64,000 bases of DNA from Aquicella siphonis (GTDB lineage: Bacteria > Pseudomonadota > Gammaproteobacteria > DSM-16500). Below are positions 33,421-42,128 of the stretch, one piece after another; position 1 is the stretch's first letter; every line of letters begins with the position of its first letter. The stretch covers positions 1,798,001 to 1,862,000 of the forward strand of contig NZ_LR699119.1 in the NCBI RefSeq assembly GCF_902459485.1, in the 5' to 3' direction. Made by a program: the position numbers and the translations under genes. The notes beneath the pieces were generated by a model. The model made no database searches and was not told the DNA's origin. It saw only the letters and a list, made by a program, of their open reading frames with translations.

Positions 33421-35136
33421 ATGAAAACCTGCTTCCGCTTATTTCTGTTCCTGCTAACAATGACTGCATCCTCACTCATTCTGGCGGACACCTTTAGATT
33501 TGAAATCAGCGGCATACAAGGCCGGGCGCAAAAAAACGCCGTCGCGCAACTGCAGGCGGAAGCTGACACCTTGCCCGAAAACCCGTCACCATCTCAGCTC
33601 GATGACTTCATGAAAACCGCACCCGTCAAAGTCAAAAAGGCATTGGAGCCCTTTGGTTATTTCATGGCACAAGTCAAAATCTCCCCGCTGTTGCACAACA
33701 AATCCGGCATCACGGCATCGCTTCATGTCTATCCTGGTCCCGCCCTTAAACTGGCCAGTGTGCAAGTCAGCATTCAGGGGAACGGACAAGCCAATCCCGC
33801 ACTGTTGAAACTCAGGCAGCATTTTCCCTTGAAACCCGGGATGGTGTTTGAATCCGATGCTTATGAAGACGCAAAAGAAACACTCTATCAGACCGCAAGA
33901 GATGAAGGATATATCCAAGCCAGGTTTATCCGCAGCGAAGTCCGCGTCAATCTGCGGCAATACCGGGCGGATGTCATCCTGGTTCTGGACACAGCGGACA
34001 GATATTACTTTGGCGCAATCCGTTATAACGCCGGGCCGTATTCACCGGCATTTTTAAACCGGTTCGATTTTTTCAAGACTGATGCGCATTTCTCCAGCAA
34101 AAAACTTTATCAATTCCAGCAAAGCCTGAGTAACAGTGGTTACTTTCAGCGTGTGGATGTCACACCGGATTTCAACCAGATCGAGAATTATCATGTGCCT
34201 GTGCAGGTTGATTTGACCGCTCCCAAGTCCCAGCGCTATGACCTTGGCCTGGGTTACGGGACATTCACAGGCCCGCGTTTAAGCGCAGGCATCAACCTGA
34301 GGCGCGTGACTGACACCGGCCAGCATTTTAACGCCGAGTTGAAACTTTCATCGGTTTTTTCAGCGCTGGCGGCAAAATATTACATTCCCGGCCGCAATCC
34401 ACTGACGGATGAATTCATTTTCGGCGCAGGTTACCAGCGGTTTTCGCCCAAAAACGGCAAAAGCAATTCAAGAAACCTGTCTGCGGGTTATAGTAAAAAA
34501 CTGAAACACTGGCGCAGCAGCCTGACACTTAATTATCTTGCCGAACGGTTTCGCACGGAAGACCAGTCAGCGACAAATAGCGAACTGCTCTATCCCGCGC
34601 TGAATTTTTCTTACATCAAGGCCGATGACATCATCAATCCTCATTACGGCCTCTCCATGAGCGTCAATTTACAGGGCGCGACCAAAACACTTTTGTCTTC
34701 CACCAATTTTCTGCAGGGTGAAATCAAAGGCAAAAGCATATTCAGCGCGGGCGGCAACAATCGTTTTGTACTGCGCGGCGACCTGGGCTACACGCTGGTT
34801 AACAACATAGAAAATCTCCCCCTCACGCTGAGATATTTCGCTGGCGGCCTGACCAGCATACGGGGATATCCTGACAGCAGCATAGGCCCGGGAAAATACC
34901 TGGTGACCGGCAGCGCGGAATATCAGCGCCGCATCTGGGAAAACTGGTATGGCGCAGTCTTTTATGACACAGGAACAGCCAGCGACCATTATGGCGACCC
35001 GCCGTTCAGCATTGGCGACGGCGTGGGCGTGATTTACCAGTCACTCATCGGCCCGATCAAACTCTATGTCGCACGAGCGGAAAACAAACGCGGCAAGCCA
35101 TATAGCATTGAATTTAACGTGGGGCCCGAATTCTGA
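33421..35136 (+). CDS. tamA: TamA, outer-membrane assembly factor (BamA/Omp85 family)
   Basis: 571 residues, close to E. coli TamA (577). Signal peptide up to ASSLILA-DT; three POTRA-like domains (about 25-265), including YEDAKETLYQTARDEGYIQARF; and a 16-strand barrel with the Omp85 motif GGLTSIRGYPDSSIGP (about 475-490). It ends GPEF, with a terminal Phe. With TamB it inserts autotransporters and moves lipids or proteins across the periplasm. The stop TGA overlaps the tamB ATG, so the pair is coupled. Confidence 0.9.
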   Translation: MKTCFRLFLFLLTMTASSLILADTFRFEISGIQGRAQKNAVAQLQAEADTLPENPSPSQLDDFMKTAPVKVKKALEPFGYFMAQVKISPLLHNKSGITASLHVYPGPALKLASVQVSIQGNGQANPALLKLRQHFPLKPGMVFESDAYEDAKETLYQTARDEGYIQARFIRSEVRVNLRQYRADVILVLDTADRYYFGAIRYNAGPYSPAFLNRFDFFKTDAHFSSKKLYQFQQSLSNSGYFQRVDVTPDFNQIENYHVPVQVDLTAPKSQRYDLGLGYGTFTGPRLSAGINLRRVTDTGQHFNAELKLSSVFSALAAKYYIPGRNPLTDEFIFGAGYQRFSPKNGKSNSRNLSAGYSKKLKHWRSSLTLNYLAERFRTEDQSATNSELLYPALNFSYIKADDIINPHYGLSMSVNLQGATKTLLSSTNFLQGEIKGKSIFSAGGNNRFVLRGDLGYTLVNNIENLPLTLRYFAGGLTSIRGYPDSSIGPGKYLVTGSAEYQRRIWENWYGAVFYDTGTASDHYGDPPFSIGDGVGVIYQSLIGPIKLYVARAENKRGKPYSIEFNVGPEF

Positions 35137-37712
35137 TGCTAAAATCAATCTTTCGCATCCTGATGCTGCTGGCATTTTTACTGTACGTCATGATTTACTT
35201 CCTTTGCGAAACTACTCCTGGACTGAAAGCAGCGCTGGCGCTATTGCGCACCGTGACACCGGGAGAGATCAACTTGCGGAATGTGCGCGGCAATCTGTCT
35301 GATTTCACCATAGAAAAAATCAGTTATAACCATGAAAATGATCACATCCAGGCTGGAGGCGTGCGCATCCGCGGCAATCCGGCTGACTTTTTCAGACTGC
35401 GTCTGCGGTTGACAGGCATAAGTGCCGATTATCTAGACCTGCGTCTTCATTCCGCGCCGGCGGAACCAGCCGCATCCTTCGATCTGCGCGCCCTGCAAAA
35501 CGTGAGCATCAGACAACTTGGCATCAAGCAGATAAATGTCTCACTGGATGCTTCACCTGTTTACCAATTCAATCAGGTTGCCTTACATCAGAGCGGGAAA
35601 AATGCATATACACTGGATGCCGCACTCTTACATGGCAGCATGCAGGGAACAATCCGCATTTTCGACGCTCCCCATGCCGGAGTACGCTCAATACTCTCGT
35701 TCAAGTCTATTGACCCTGGAGAAATTCTTGATGCCGCGCCGGGAACCCTGAACTTCACCCTGCAAACCGAATTTTCTGAAGACCGCGCCAACAAAATCAT
35801 GCATCTGCAAATAAACAATCTGAGCGGCCGTCTCCGGCAATACCCAGTCCAGGGACAAGCGTCTTTCCGATATGAAAATCAATCGCTCACTATCTTTCCA
35901 TCGCAATTTCGTATCGCCGGCGCCAGCGCAGCATTTTCCGGCAGCCTGAGTGAAAACTGGAACCTGCAATGGCGGATCAATGTCCCGGATTTGAATATTC
36001 TCTTGCCTGAAACACACGGCAGCCTGGCGACATCCGGGACATTGAACGGTCCGCGCCGGCATCCCGATGTCACGGCGCAATTGCAGGCAAATCGTGTGCG
36101 TCTGTTTGATACCCGTATCGATAACATGCGCGTCAGCATCAACATGCCGCAGCATGATCGCTATCAGTTTGACTTGCATGCTGTCAACATTCGCACCGCG
36201 GACTGCCGCCTTCCCGAATTGAACGTGAAGGCATTGTCCCGCGTCAGCAAAGATTCACTGCTTTCAGATATCTCCGCTGCCGCAAGCTCAGCCAATCAAT
36301 TATCCGGACAACTATCTCTGGCTTCGTTCAACTCATCCAAATGGCTGGATACGAAACTGAACGGCGTCCTGACGTTTCACGCCGCAGACTTGACCGCGCT
36401 GGAACAATTAAATCCCGAAGTGCGGCGAATCAAAGGCAATTTAACAGGAAAGATTACTTTGTCGGGCACGCTTGCCGCTCCTGTCGTCACGGGTGAGGGA
36501 GTATTGAACCATGGCGAAGCAGCCCTGCCAAAACTGGGTATCACGCTGAAACAAATCACCTTGACCGGACGATATGACAATCGGATACTGACCGCCCATG
36601 CGTCGTTTACCTCAGGCAAGGGAACAGGAAACATGCAATCCACGCTTGTTCTGCGGCCTGCCCTCACGCTGAACGCGCAAATACGCGGAGACCATCTGCA
36701 GCTCATACAGACAAAGGATTACCGCATCACGGTCACGCCGCAGCTGAATCTGTCTTATGATAAAAAAAATCTTTCCCTGGATGGCGTGGTCCTGGTTCCG
36801 GACGCCGACATCACGCCGGCTGATCTCAGCAGCACTTCGACGCTCTCGGATGATGTAGTAATCATCGATGGAACCAAAACAGCCGCGCTGCCGGAAAATC
36901 TTTTCATCCGGCTGCACCTCACGCTGGGTGACAACGCGCGCCTTCAATTCGAAAATCTTTCCGCCAAACTTACCGGCGGAATTGATGTCTCGCAAACTCC
37001 CGGGCGTCAGCCTACCGCTACCGGGCAATTCCTGCTCGCCAACGGTATTTACAAGTCGTACGGCAAGCCTTTATCCATACAAGACGGCAGAATCATTTAT
37101 ACCGGCAATTCCATTTACAATCCCGGACTGGATATTCGCGCGACGCGAAAAATCCAATCCATCGCCATGACCAGCGCCAGCCAATTCAACAGCCATACCG
37201 GCATTCAACCCGCTTATACCGGCACCAGTCTCATCACAATTGGCATGCAAATCAACGGCACTATCAAAAAACCGCATATCACCTTATTTTCAATTCCGGC
37301 GGGAATGAGCCAGAACGATATTCTGTCCTATCTTCTCTTTGGATATCCCCAATCAGAATTATCCGGCGACAATAAACTTTCTTTAGTCAGCGCAGCCGCG
37401 GCACTCAAACTCGGCAACAGCCCCATAGGCGGAATCACGGAAAAACTGCAGAATCTGACCGGTTTGACAGAATTGAATGTGGGTTCGACTGAAGTATTCA
37501 ATCCGGACACAAATACCAGTGAAAATGCCACGACCCTGTCTCTGGGCAAACAGCTGACGGATAAATTGTCACTGCGATACAGCGTGGGCGTCTATTCCCC
37601 GGTCTCCATACTGAATTTACGTTACCAGCTCTTCAAAAACATGGCGATACAGTCGGAAAGCAGCAGCCTGGAAAATGGCGTGGATTTATTATTTGGTTTT
37701 GAGCGGGATTGA
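35136..37712 (+). CDS. tamB: TamB, periplasm-spanning translocation/assembly protein (short form)
   Basis: 858 residues, shorter than E. coli TamB (1259). An N-terminal inner-membrane anchor (MLKSIFRILMLLAFLLYVMIYFL) is followed by a long beta-helical AsmA-like region. The C-terminal DUF490 domain is recognised by KKPHITLFSIPAGMSQNDILSYLLFG (in two strands) and the end VDLLFGFERD. It partners TamA and forms a hydrophobic groove across the periplasm. The shorter repeat region is the main difference from enterobacteria. Confidence 0.88.
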   Translation: MLKSIFRILMLLAFLLYVMIYFLCETTPGLKAALALLRTVTPGEINLRNVRGNLSDFTIEKISYNHENDHIQAGGVRIRGNPADFFRLRLRLTGISADYLDLRLHSAPAEPAASFDLRALQNVSIRQLGIKQINVSLDASPVYQFNQVALHQSGKNAYTLDAALLHGSMQGTIRIFDAPHAGVRSILSFKSIDPGEILDAAPGTLNFTLQTEFSEDRANKIMHLQINNLSGRLRQYPVQGQASFRYENQSLTIFPSQFRIAGASAAFSGSLSENWNLQWRINVPDLNILLPETHGSLATSGTLNGPRRHPDVTAQLQANRVRLFDTRIDNMRVSINMPQHDRYQFDLHAVNIRTADCRLPELNVKALSRVSKDSLLSDISAAASSANQLSGQLSLASFNSSKWLDTKLNGVLTFHAADLTALEQLNPEVRRIKGNLTGKITLSGTLAAPVVTGEGVLNHGEAALPKLGITLKQITLTGRYDNRILTAHASFTSGKGTGNMQSTLVLRPALTLNAQIRGDHLQLIQTKDYRITVTPQLNLSYDKKNLSLDGVVLVPDADITPADLSSTSTLSDDVVIIDGTKTAALPENLFIRLHLTLGDNARLQFENLSAKLTGGIDVSQTPGRQPTATGQFLLANGIYKSYGKPLSIQDGRIIYTGNSIYNPGLDIRATRKIQSIAMTSASQFNSHTGIQPAYTGTSLITIGMQINGTIKKPHITLFSIPAGMSQNDILSYLLFGYPQSELSGDNKLSLVSAAAALKLGNSPIGGITEKLQNLTGLTELNVGSTEVFNPDTNTSENATTLSLGKQLTDKLSLRYSVGVYSPVSILNLRYQLFKNMAIQSESSSLENGVDLLFGFERD

Positions 37713-37716
37713 CGGA

Positions 37717-37733
37717 GCGGCACTGACTGCCGC
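37717..37733. terminator. Small hairpin between convergent tamB and lipoprotein genes
   Basis: GCGGCA (37717-37722) and TGCCGC (37728-37733) with loop CTGAC, between two convergent stops. No T-run, so only a possible bidirectional terminator. Confidence 0.4.
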
Positions 37734-37746
37734 ACCGTTCTCATGT

Positions 37747-38205
37747 TCAGATGGTATGCCAGCTTCCATCCGTGGTGACACAAGCCGTACCATGCACTTC
37801 CTTCCTGTACTGGCCTTTCACGACCATCACCTGGTATTCGCGGCAAAACGGATTGCCCTGAATCACCACCTTGCGGATTGGCGTGACGGTATAATTGATT
37901 CCGGAAATGCCGTTTTCCCAATGTGTAGCTTTACCGGTAGCGGCGTCCAGCGCGCGCGACATTTTCGTCTTATCATTCGCATCCATGGACTTCAATCCTA
38001 TTTCTCCGCCGCCCGCCATGGTGATATTGACATTGGTTTCCTTTCCAGTCTGATCTACGGAGGTGCCAACCAGTCCTTGCTGCTGCTGGCTTCCTTCACT
38101 GCCTGTTCCAAAACCCGGCATGGTCGGCATGCCCTGCATGCTTGAACAAGCAGTAAGAGCTGATGCCAAAACAGCAAGAGTCATTTTCATAAATGCCTTT
38201 TGCAT
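37747..38205 (-). CDS. Lipoprotein related in layout to the 17-kDa surface antigen
   Basis: 152 residues from the ATG at 38205 (GGGAGG upstream). The lipobox LTAC follows a hydrophobic leader (MTLAVLASALTAC). The C-terminal half ends with CREYQVMVVKGQYRKEVHGTACVTTDGSWHTI, which matches the closing strands of the 17-kDa rickettsial-type surface antigen family (CREYQ...GTACR..DGSW). The middle is Gly/Gln-rich and does not show the glycine-zipper of the classical family. Likely an outer-membrane lipoprotein of unknown function. Confidence 0.7.
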   Translation of the reverse strand: MQKAFMKMTLAVLASALTACSSMQGMPTMPGFGTGSEGSQQQQGLVGTSVDQTGKETNVNITMAGGGEIGLKSMDANDKTKMSRALDAATGKATHWENGISGINYTVTPIRKVVIQGNPFCREYQVMVVKGQYRKEVHGTACVTTDGSWHTI

Positions 38206-38348
38206 ATAACGCTTTCCTCCCTTTATGTAACCCAAAAACAGCTGTCTATAGTCAATACTTGAGATTTTCACAAGGTCATAGTGTACTGGAACCTGGATAA
38301 ATATACAGAAGAAACTTGCTGCAAACCGCCAGGGGAATCACTCGTCTG

Positions 38349-38369
38349 ATCAATATTCAGAATATTGAT
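38349..38369. promoter_or_regulatory. 21-bp palindrome upstream of the flavoprotein gene
   Basis: ATCAATATTC (38349-38358), A, GAATATTGAT (38360-38369): ten exact base pairs around one base. It lies 70 bp before the start at 38440 and 144 bp before the divergent lipoprotein start. A dimeric regulator site is the simplest reading. Confidence 0.5.
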
Positions 38370-38439
38370 TGATATATTTTGCACAACGCCTTACTCTATG
38401 AGCGTTTTTAAAACTTGATAACTGGTACTCTTTGCCATC

Positions 38440-39621
38440 ATGAAAAACATTGATGTACTGATCATTGGCGCCGGCGCCGCCGGGTTAATGTGCGCGATAG
38501 AAGCCGGCAAACGCGGCCGCAGTGTGGCAGTGGTGGAACACGCCAACAAACCCGGCAAGAAAATCCTGATGTCAGGCGGAGGACGCTGCAATTTCACCAA
38601 TTATCACATTCATCCGGATTGTTATGTTTCACATAACCCTCATTTTTGCAAATCCGCATTAAGCCGATACACTCAATGGGATTTTATCAACCTGGTGAAA
38701 CAACACCGCATCCCGTTCCATGAAAAAAAACTGGGCCAGTTATTCTGCGATCATAAATCCAAAGCCATTCTCGATATGCTTTTGTCCGAATGCGCACAGT
38801 CTCACGCAGCGATAGCGCTGGAAACCGAAATCGAATCCGTTGTAAAACCGGCCGATCATTTGTATCAGATCAGGACGTCAGCGGGAACCTACCAGTGCGA
38901 ATCACTTGTCATCGCCAGCGGCGGATTATCCATTCCCACCATGGGCGCAAGCCCGCTGGGTTACAAAATCGCGGCACAATTTGGCATACACGTCTGGCCC
39001 ACCCGCGCCGGACTCGTTCCTTTCACATTGCAAGCCGATGAAAAGGAAAAGCTGTCCGCATTATCCGGCGTTTCTGTTGACAGCGTGCTCCTGAATGAAC
39101 GCATGCAATTCCGGGAAAATATTCTGTTCACACACCGCGGCATCAGCGGTCCCGCCGTGCTGCAAATTTCGTCTTACTGGAATGCCGGCGAGACAGTGCT
39201 AATCAATTTGCTGCCGGATACTGATTTGTTCGAGCATCTCAGATCAGCTCATCAGTATCAGCCACACAAGCAAGTCAATACCCTGTTATCCGAACTGTTG
39301 CCGCGCAGGCTGGTCGAAACCTTTCTTTCCGCTGAACTTTGCGCCAAAAAACTGGGATCTGTTTCACAGAATGAATTCAAGGTCATCCTTGATTTATTGA
39401 CGCGATGGTCAATCAAACCCAGCGGCACCGAAGGTTACCGCACGGCCGAGGTGACACTGGGCGGAGTGGATTGTGATGCCCTGTCCTCCAAGACCATGGA
39501 AGCTGTCAACGTCAAAGGATTATATTTTATCGGCGAAGTCGTGGATGTGACAGGCTGGCTGGGCGGATACAATTTTCAGTGGGCCTGGTCTTCAGGATGG
39601 GCCGCAGGCCAATTCGCCTGA
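38440..39621 (+). CDS. FAD-dependent oxidoreductase, HI0933/YhiN (BaiN-like) family
   Basis: 393 residues. The N-terminal FAD-binding motif is IDVLIIGAGAAGLMCAIEAGKRG, followed by the family-specific KILMSGGGRCNFTN. Near the end, VKGLYFIGEVVDVTGWLGGYNFQWAWSSGWAAG is the second diagnostic block of this family. Family members are flavoproteins of about 390-410 residues whose physiological substrate is mostly unknown. Monocistronic. Confidence 0.88.
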   Translation: MKNIDVLIIGAGAAGLMCAIEAGKRGRSVAVVEHANKPGKKILMSGGGRCNFTNYHIHPDCYVSHNPHFCKSALSRYTQWDFINLVKQHRIPFHEKKLGQLFCDHKSKAILDMLLSECAQSHAAIALETEIESVVKPADHLYQIRTSAGTYQCESLVIASGGLSIPTMGASPLGYKIAAQFGIHVWPTRAGLVPFTLQADEKEKLSALSGVSVDSVLLNERMQFRENILFTHRGISGPAVLQISSYWNAGETVLINLLPDTDLFEHLRSAHQYQPHKQVNTLLSELLPRRLVETFLSAELCAKKLGSVSQNEFKVILDLLTRWSIKPSGTEGYRTAEVTLGGVDCDALSSKTMEAVNVKGLYFIGEVVDVTGWLGGYNFQWAWSSGWAAGQFA

Positions 39622-39648
39622 TCTCGGCAAACCCGGGGCAGCGCCATT

Positions 39649-40617
39649 CTAACAAAAAAACCGCGCGATCAATTCACGCAATTCTTCAATATGCTCACAT
39701 GCATTGACCGCTTCGGCAAACTGCGTTCGCGCCGTCATTCCGCGAGCGTAATATTTTGCAAACGTCCGCGCCTGCAGAATCGCGAATTTATCATTACCCA
39801 GCAATTCGGACAGACGCTCAACGTGTTCCATAAACATTCCCCCGCGCGCTTGCGCGCTGGGCAAGGCAAAACGGGTTTGCTGCATTTCATTGATCAACTG
39901 TCTGATCAGCCACGGCTGTCCGACACCCGCACGGCCTATCATCACACCCGCGCAGCCCGTCGCGAACATTTTTTTCAGTGATTCAAGATCAGCGACATCT
40001 CCATTACCAATGACAGGAATTTTCATCGCTTGCACAAAGTACCGGATTGCTTCATGGCGGCACGCCGTTTCATAATGCTCAGTCCAGTGACGCCCATGCA
40101 CAATCAGATAGTCCGCGCCGGCATCGGAGACTACCGCCGCGACTTCCTGATTGAATTTCTCACCGCCGCCCTCCACCCGGATTTTCACGGAAACCGGAAC
40201 ATGGGTATTCTGTTTCATGGCGGAAATGAGATGATAAAGCCTGCTGGCATCTGTCAGCAGACTGGAGCCCGCGCCCTTGCTGCGGATTTTCCTGACGGGG
40301 CAGCCGCAATTCAAGTCAATGAGGTCTGCCCCCTGATCTGTCGCGATTCTGACCGCTTCAGCGAGCTCCCGAGGATCGCCGCCGGACAGCTGGAAACACA
40401 CCGGCCCCTCCCCTGGATCTTTGAGCGTATAACGTTTTTGCGCGAATCCGGTTTGATGTATCAGCGTCTTGCAGGAAATCATTTCCGTGCAGGAAAAAGC
40501 CGGCTGACTGTATTGCCACGTCAAGCGTCGAAACGGAGCGCAGCTAATGCCCGCCAACGGGCCTTGTATGAGATTCACTGGAAAAGTCGTGCTCCCCAGC
40601 TGCAACGGCCTGATCAC
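39649..40617 (-). CDS. tRNA-dihydrouridine synthase
   Basis: 322 residues if it starts at the GTG at 40617, which has AGAGGA 9 bp upstream and gives VIRPLQLGSTTFPVNLIQGPLAG, the normal Dus N-terminus; the frame is open further upstream, but that part has no family features. The active-site block is DLNCGCPVRKIRSKGAGSSLL with the catalytic Cys, followed by VSVKIRVEGG, VHGRHWTEHY and VIGNGDVADLESLKKMFATGCAGVMIGRAG for FMN and tRNA binding. It reduces uridine in the tRNA D-loop. It reads away from arfB. Confidence 0.85.
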   Translation of the reverse strand: MIRPLQLGSTTFPVNLIQGPLAGISCAPFRRLTWQYSQPAFSCTEMISCKTLIHQTGFAQKRYTLKDPGEGPVCFQLSGGDPRELAEAVRIATDQGADLIDLNCGCPVRKIRSKGAGSSLLTDASRLYHLISAMKQNTHVPVSVKIRVEGGGEKFNQEVAAVVSDAGADYLIVHGRHWTEHYETACRHEAIRYFVQAMKIPVIGNGDVADLESLKKMFATGCAGVMIGRAGVGQPWLIRQLINEMQQTRFALPSAQARGGMFMEHVERLSELLGNDKFAILQARTFAKYYARGMTARTQFAEAVNACEHIEELRELIARFFC

Positions 40618-40800
40618 CCCGGTTTTCCTCTTTCTGGTTTGGGCCAATCTTATGCTGTATCCGGATTTATGGCAAACTGTGGCTATGAAGAAGACCTTTA
40701 GAGACACAGGCTTCGCACATTCCCCGGGACACAGGGGGTTCGGGGAATTGAAGAGCCGCGCGCATGGCATATTGAGACAGGAAATATACAGGTGATTGAA

Positions 40801-41208
40801 ATGACAAAAAATATATTTCTGAATCCGGCGGAAATTCAGTTCATCTCTCTGCGCGCGCAAGGGCCGGGAGGCCAAAACGTGAATAAAGTCGAAACAGCCG
40901 TGCAGCTGCGTTTTAACGTCAGACTGTCAGCTTCAATACCGGAAGGCGTGCGCATGCGTTTATTGGCGCTGGCTAAAAATCAGATCACACGTGAAGGATG
41001 GCTGGTGATTAAAGCCGGCCGTTTCCGCACTCGGGAACGCAATAAGCAGGACGCGCTTGCGCGGTTGCAGCGAATGGTTCAGCGTGCCGCGGTCGTGCCG
41101 AAAAAGCGTATCAAAACCCGGCCTACCAAAGCGTCAAAACAGCGCCGGCTTGATCAGAAAAAACTGCGATCCAATACAAAACGACTGAGATCTTCTCCCG
41201 GCGCATAA
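40801..41208 (+). CDS. arfB: ArfB, alternative ribosome-rescue peptidyl-tRNA hydrolase
   Basis: 135 residues. It has the release-factor catalytic GGQ in RAQGPGGQNVNKVETAVQLRFN and a long basic C-terminal tail (VPKKRIKTRPTKASKQRRLDQKKLRS) that in ArfB enters the empty mRNA channel of stalled ribosomes. The stop-codon-recognition domain of true release factors is absent. Start at ATG 40801 (AGGTGA upstream); an in-frame GTG at 40792 is also possible. It backs up the tmRNA system found 12 kb away. Confidence 0.88.
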   Translation: MTKNIFLNPAEIQFISLRAQGPGGQNVNKVETAVQLRFNVRLSASIPEGVRMRLLALAKNQITREGWLVIKAGRFRTRERNKQDALARLQRMVQRAAVVPKKRIKTRPTKASKQRRLDQKKLRSNTKRLRSSPGA

Positions 41209-41251
41209 ACCTTTCAATGAATATGCCCGATAAACACGCTGCTCATTACTG

Positions 41252-41935
41252 TCATGCATGCGTACCGAACAGGATGCCTACCACCATGAAACGGGGTTCG
41301 TGCAAATAAGCGTTCACCTCCGGCACCAGTGCGATAGAGCGCAAAGCCCGCAGCGCTTCATCATCCAGCACACCCGCCCCGCTGGTTTTCACCAGCTGCG
41401 CATCCGTGATATGTCCGTCAGGATGAATCGTGAAGCCAATCAACACAAGCCCTCTGACATTAAAATCTATCGCGATTTTAGGATAAGCAAGGCGCGATGT
41501 TAATGCCTTGCCTATCAGCGCAAGCAGCGGCACATCCACATTTTTATCCCCTATCAAATGGACCGGCTCGCTTTTTTTCGCCAGATTGACCACATTAAAC
41601 TGATTGATCTTGCGCACGGCGGGCAAAGACGGTGTGATTCTATTAGCCGCTTCAGTCGGCCGTCCGGCGGATTGCCGCGATAAAACAGCGAGAGTCCCGG
41701 TATGGTTTGCCCGGGCCGGAAGATTGTTCTCGCGCAAAACATTGCTGCGCGGCACAGATGCTTCGCGATACACATACGATGGAAGAGAGGGGGGCACATT
41801 CAAAGACGGTTTGGGGTCTGTTTTCATGCGAGGCGCCCATGTCACTATCAAAGCCAAAAGCAGTAACGCATGGCAGGCGGCCGCAAACCAGAAACTGCTG
41901 CGTTGTATGAGCTGGCTATATCGACCTCGTGTCAT
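41252..41935 (-). CDS. TonB-family protein, second copy
   Basis: 227 residues with one N-terminal membrane helix (FWFAAACHALLLLALIVTW), a Pro-rich linker and a C-terminal TonB domain (YPKIAIDFNVRGLVLIGFTIHPDGHITDAQLVKTSGAGVLDDEAL). The segment SEPVHLIGDKNVDVPLLALIGKAL matches SEPIYLIGDDNAPADPLIKLMGRSL of the 29054 protein, so the two are paralogues with a shared extra motif before the domain. Substrate receptors are unknown. Confidence 0.78.
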   Translation of the reverse strand: MTRGRYSQLIQRSSFWFAAACHALLLLALIVTWAPRMKTDPKPSLNVPPSLPSYVYREASVPRSNVLRENNLPARANHTGTLAVLSRQSAGRPTEAANRITPSLPAVRKINQFNVVNLAKKSEPVHLIGDKNVDVPLLALIGKALTSRLAYPKIAIDFNVRGLVLIGFTIHPDGHITDAQLVKTSGAGVLDDEALRALRSIALVPEVNAYLHEPRFMVVGILFGTHA

Positions 41936-42128
41936 GGCTGCTGGCAGATTGGGCTATCCGGTTGATGACGGTTACCTTCATCATAGCGACAAGCTGTCAA
42001 CAGAAGAAGCAAAAATTACCCCGGGCGCTGAACTTGAACCTGTTATTGCATGCTCCGATTGACTCCTTGATATACTGTAAGTTGATGACAATGATTGATA
42101 TCGGAACGCAGACAAGCTCAAAAAATAT

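Noticed and set aside
39691-40795. Several plus-strand open frames of up to 223 residues
   Set aside because: They are antisense to the conserved Dus coding sequence and show no ribosome-binding sites.
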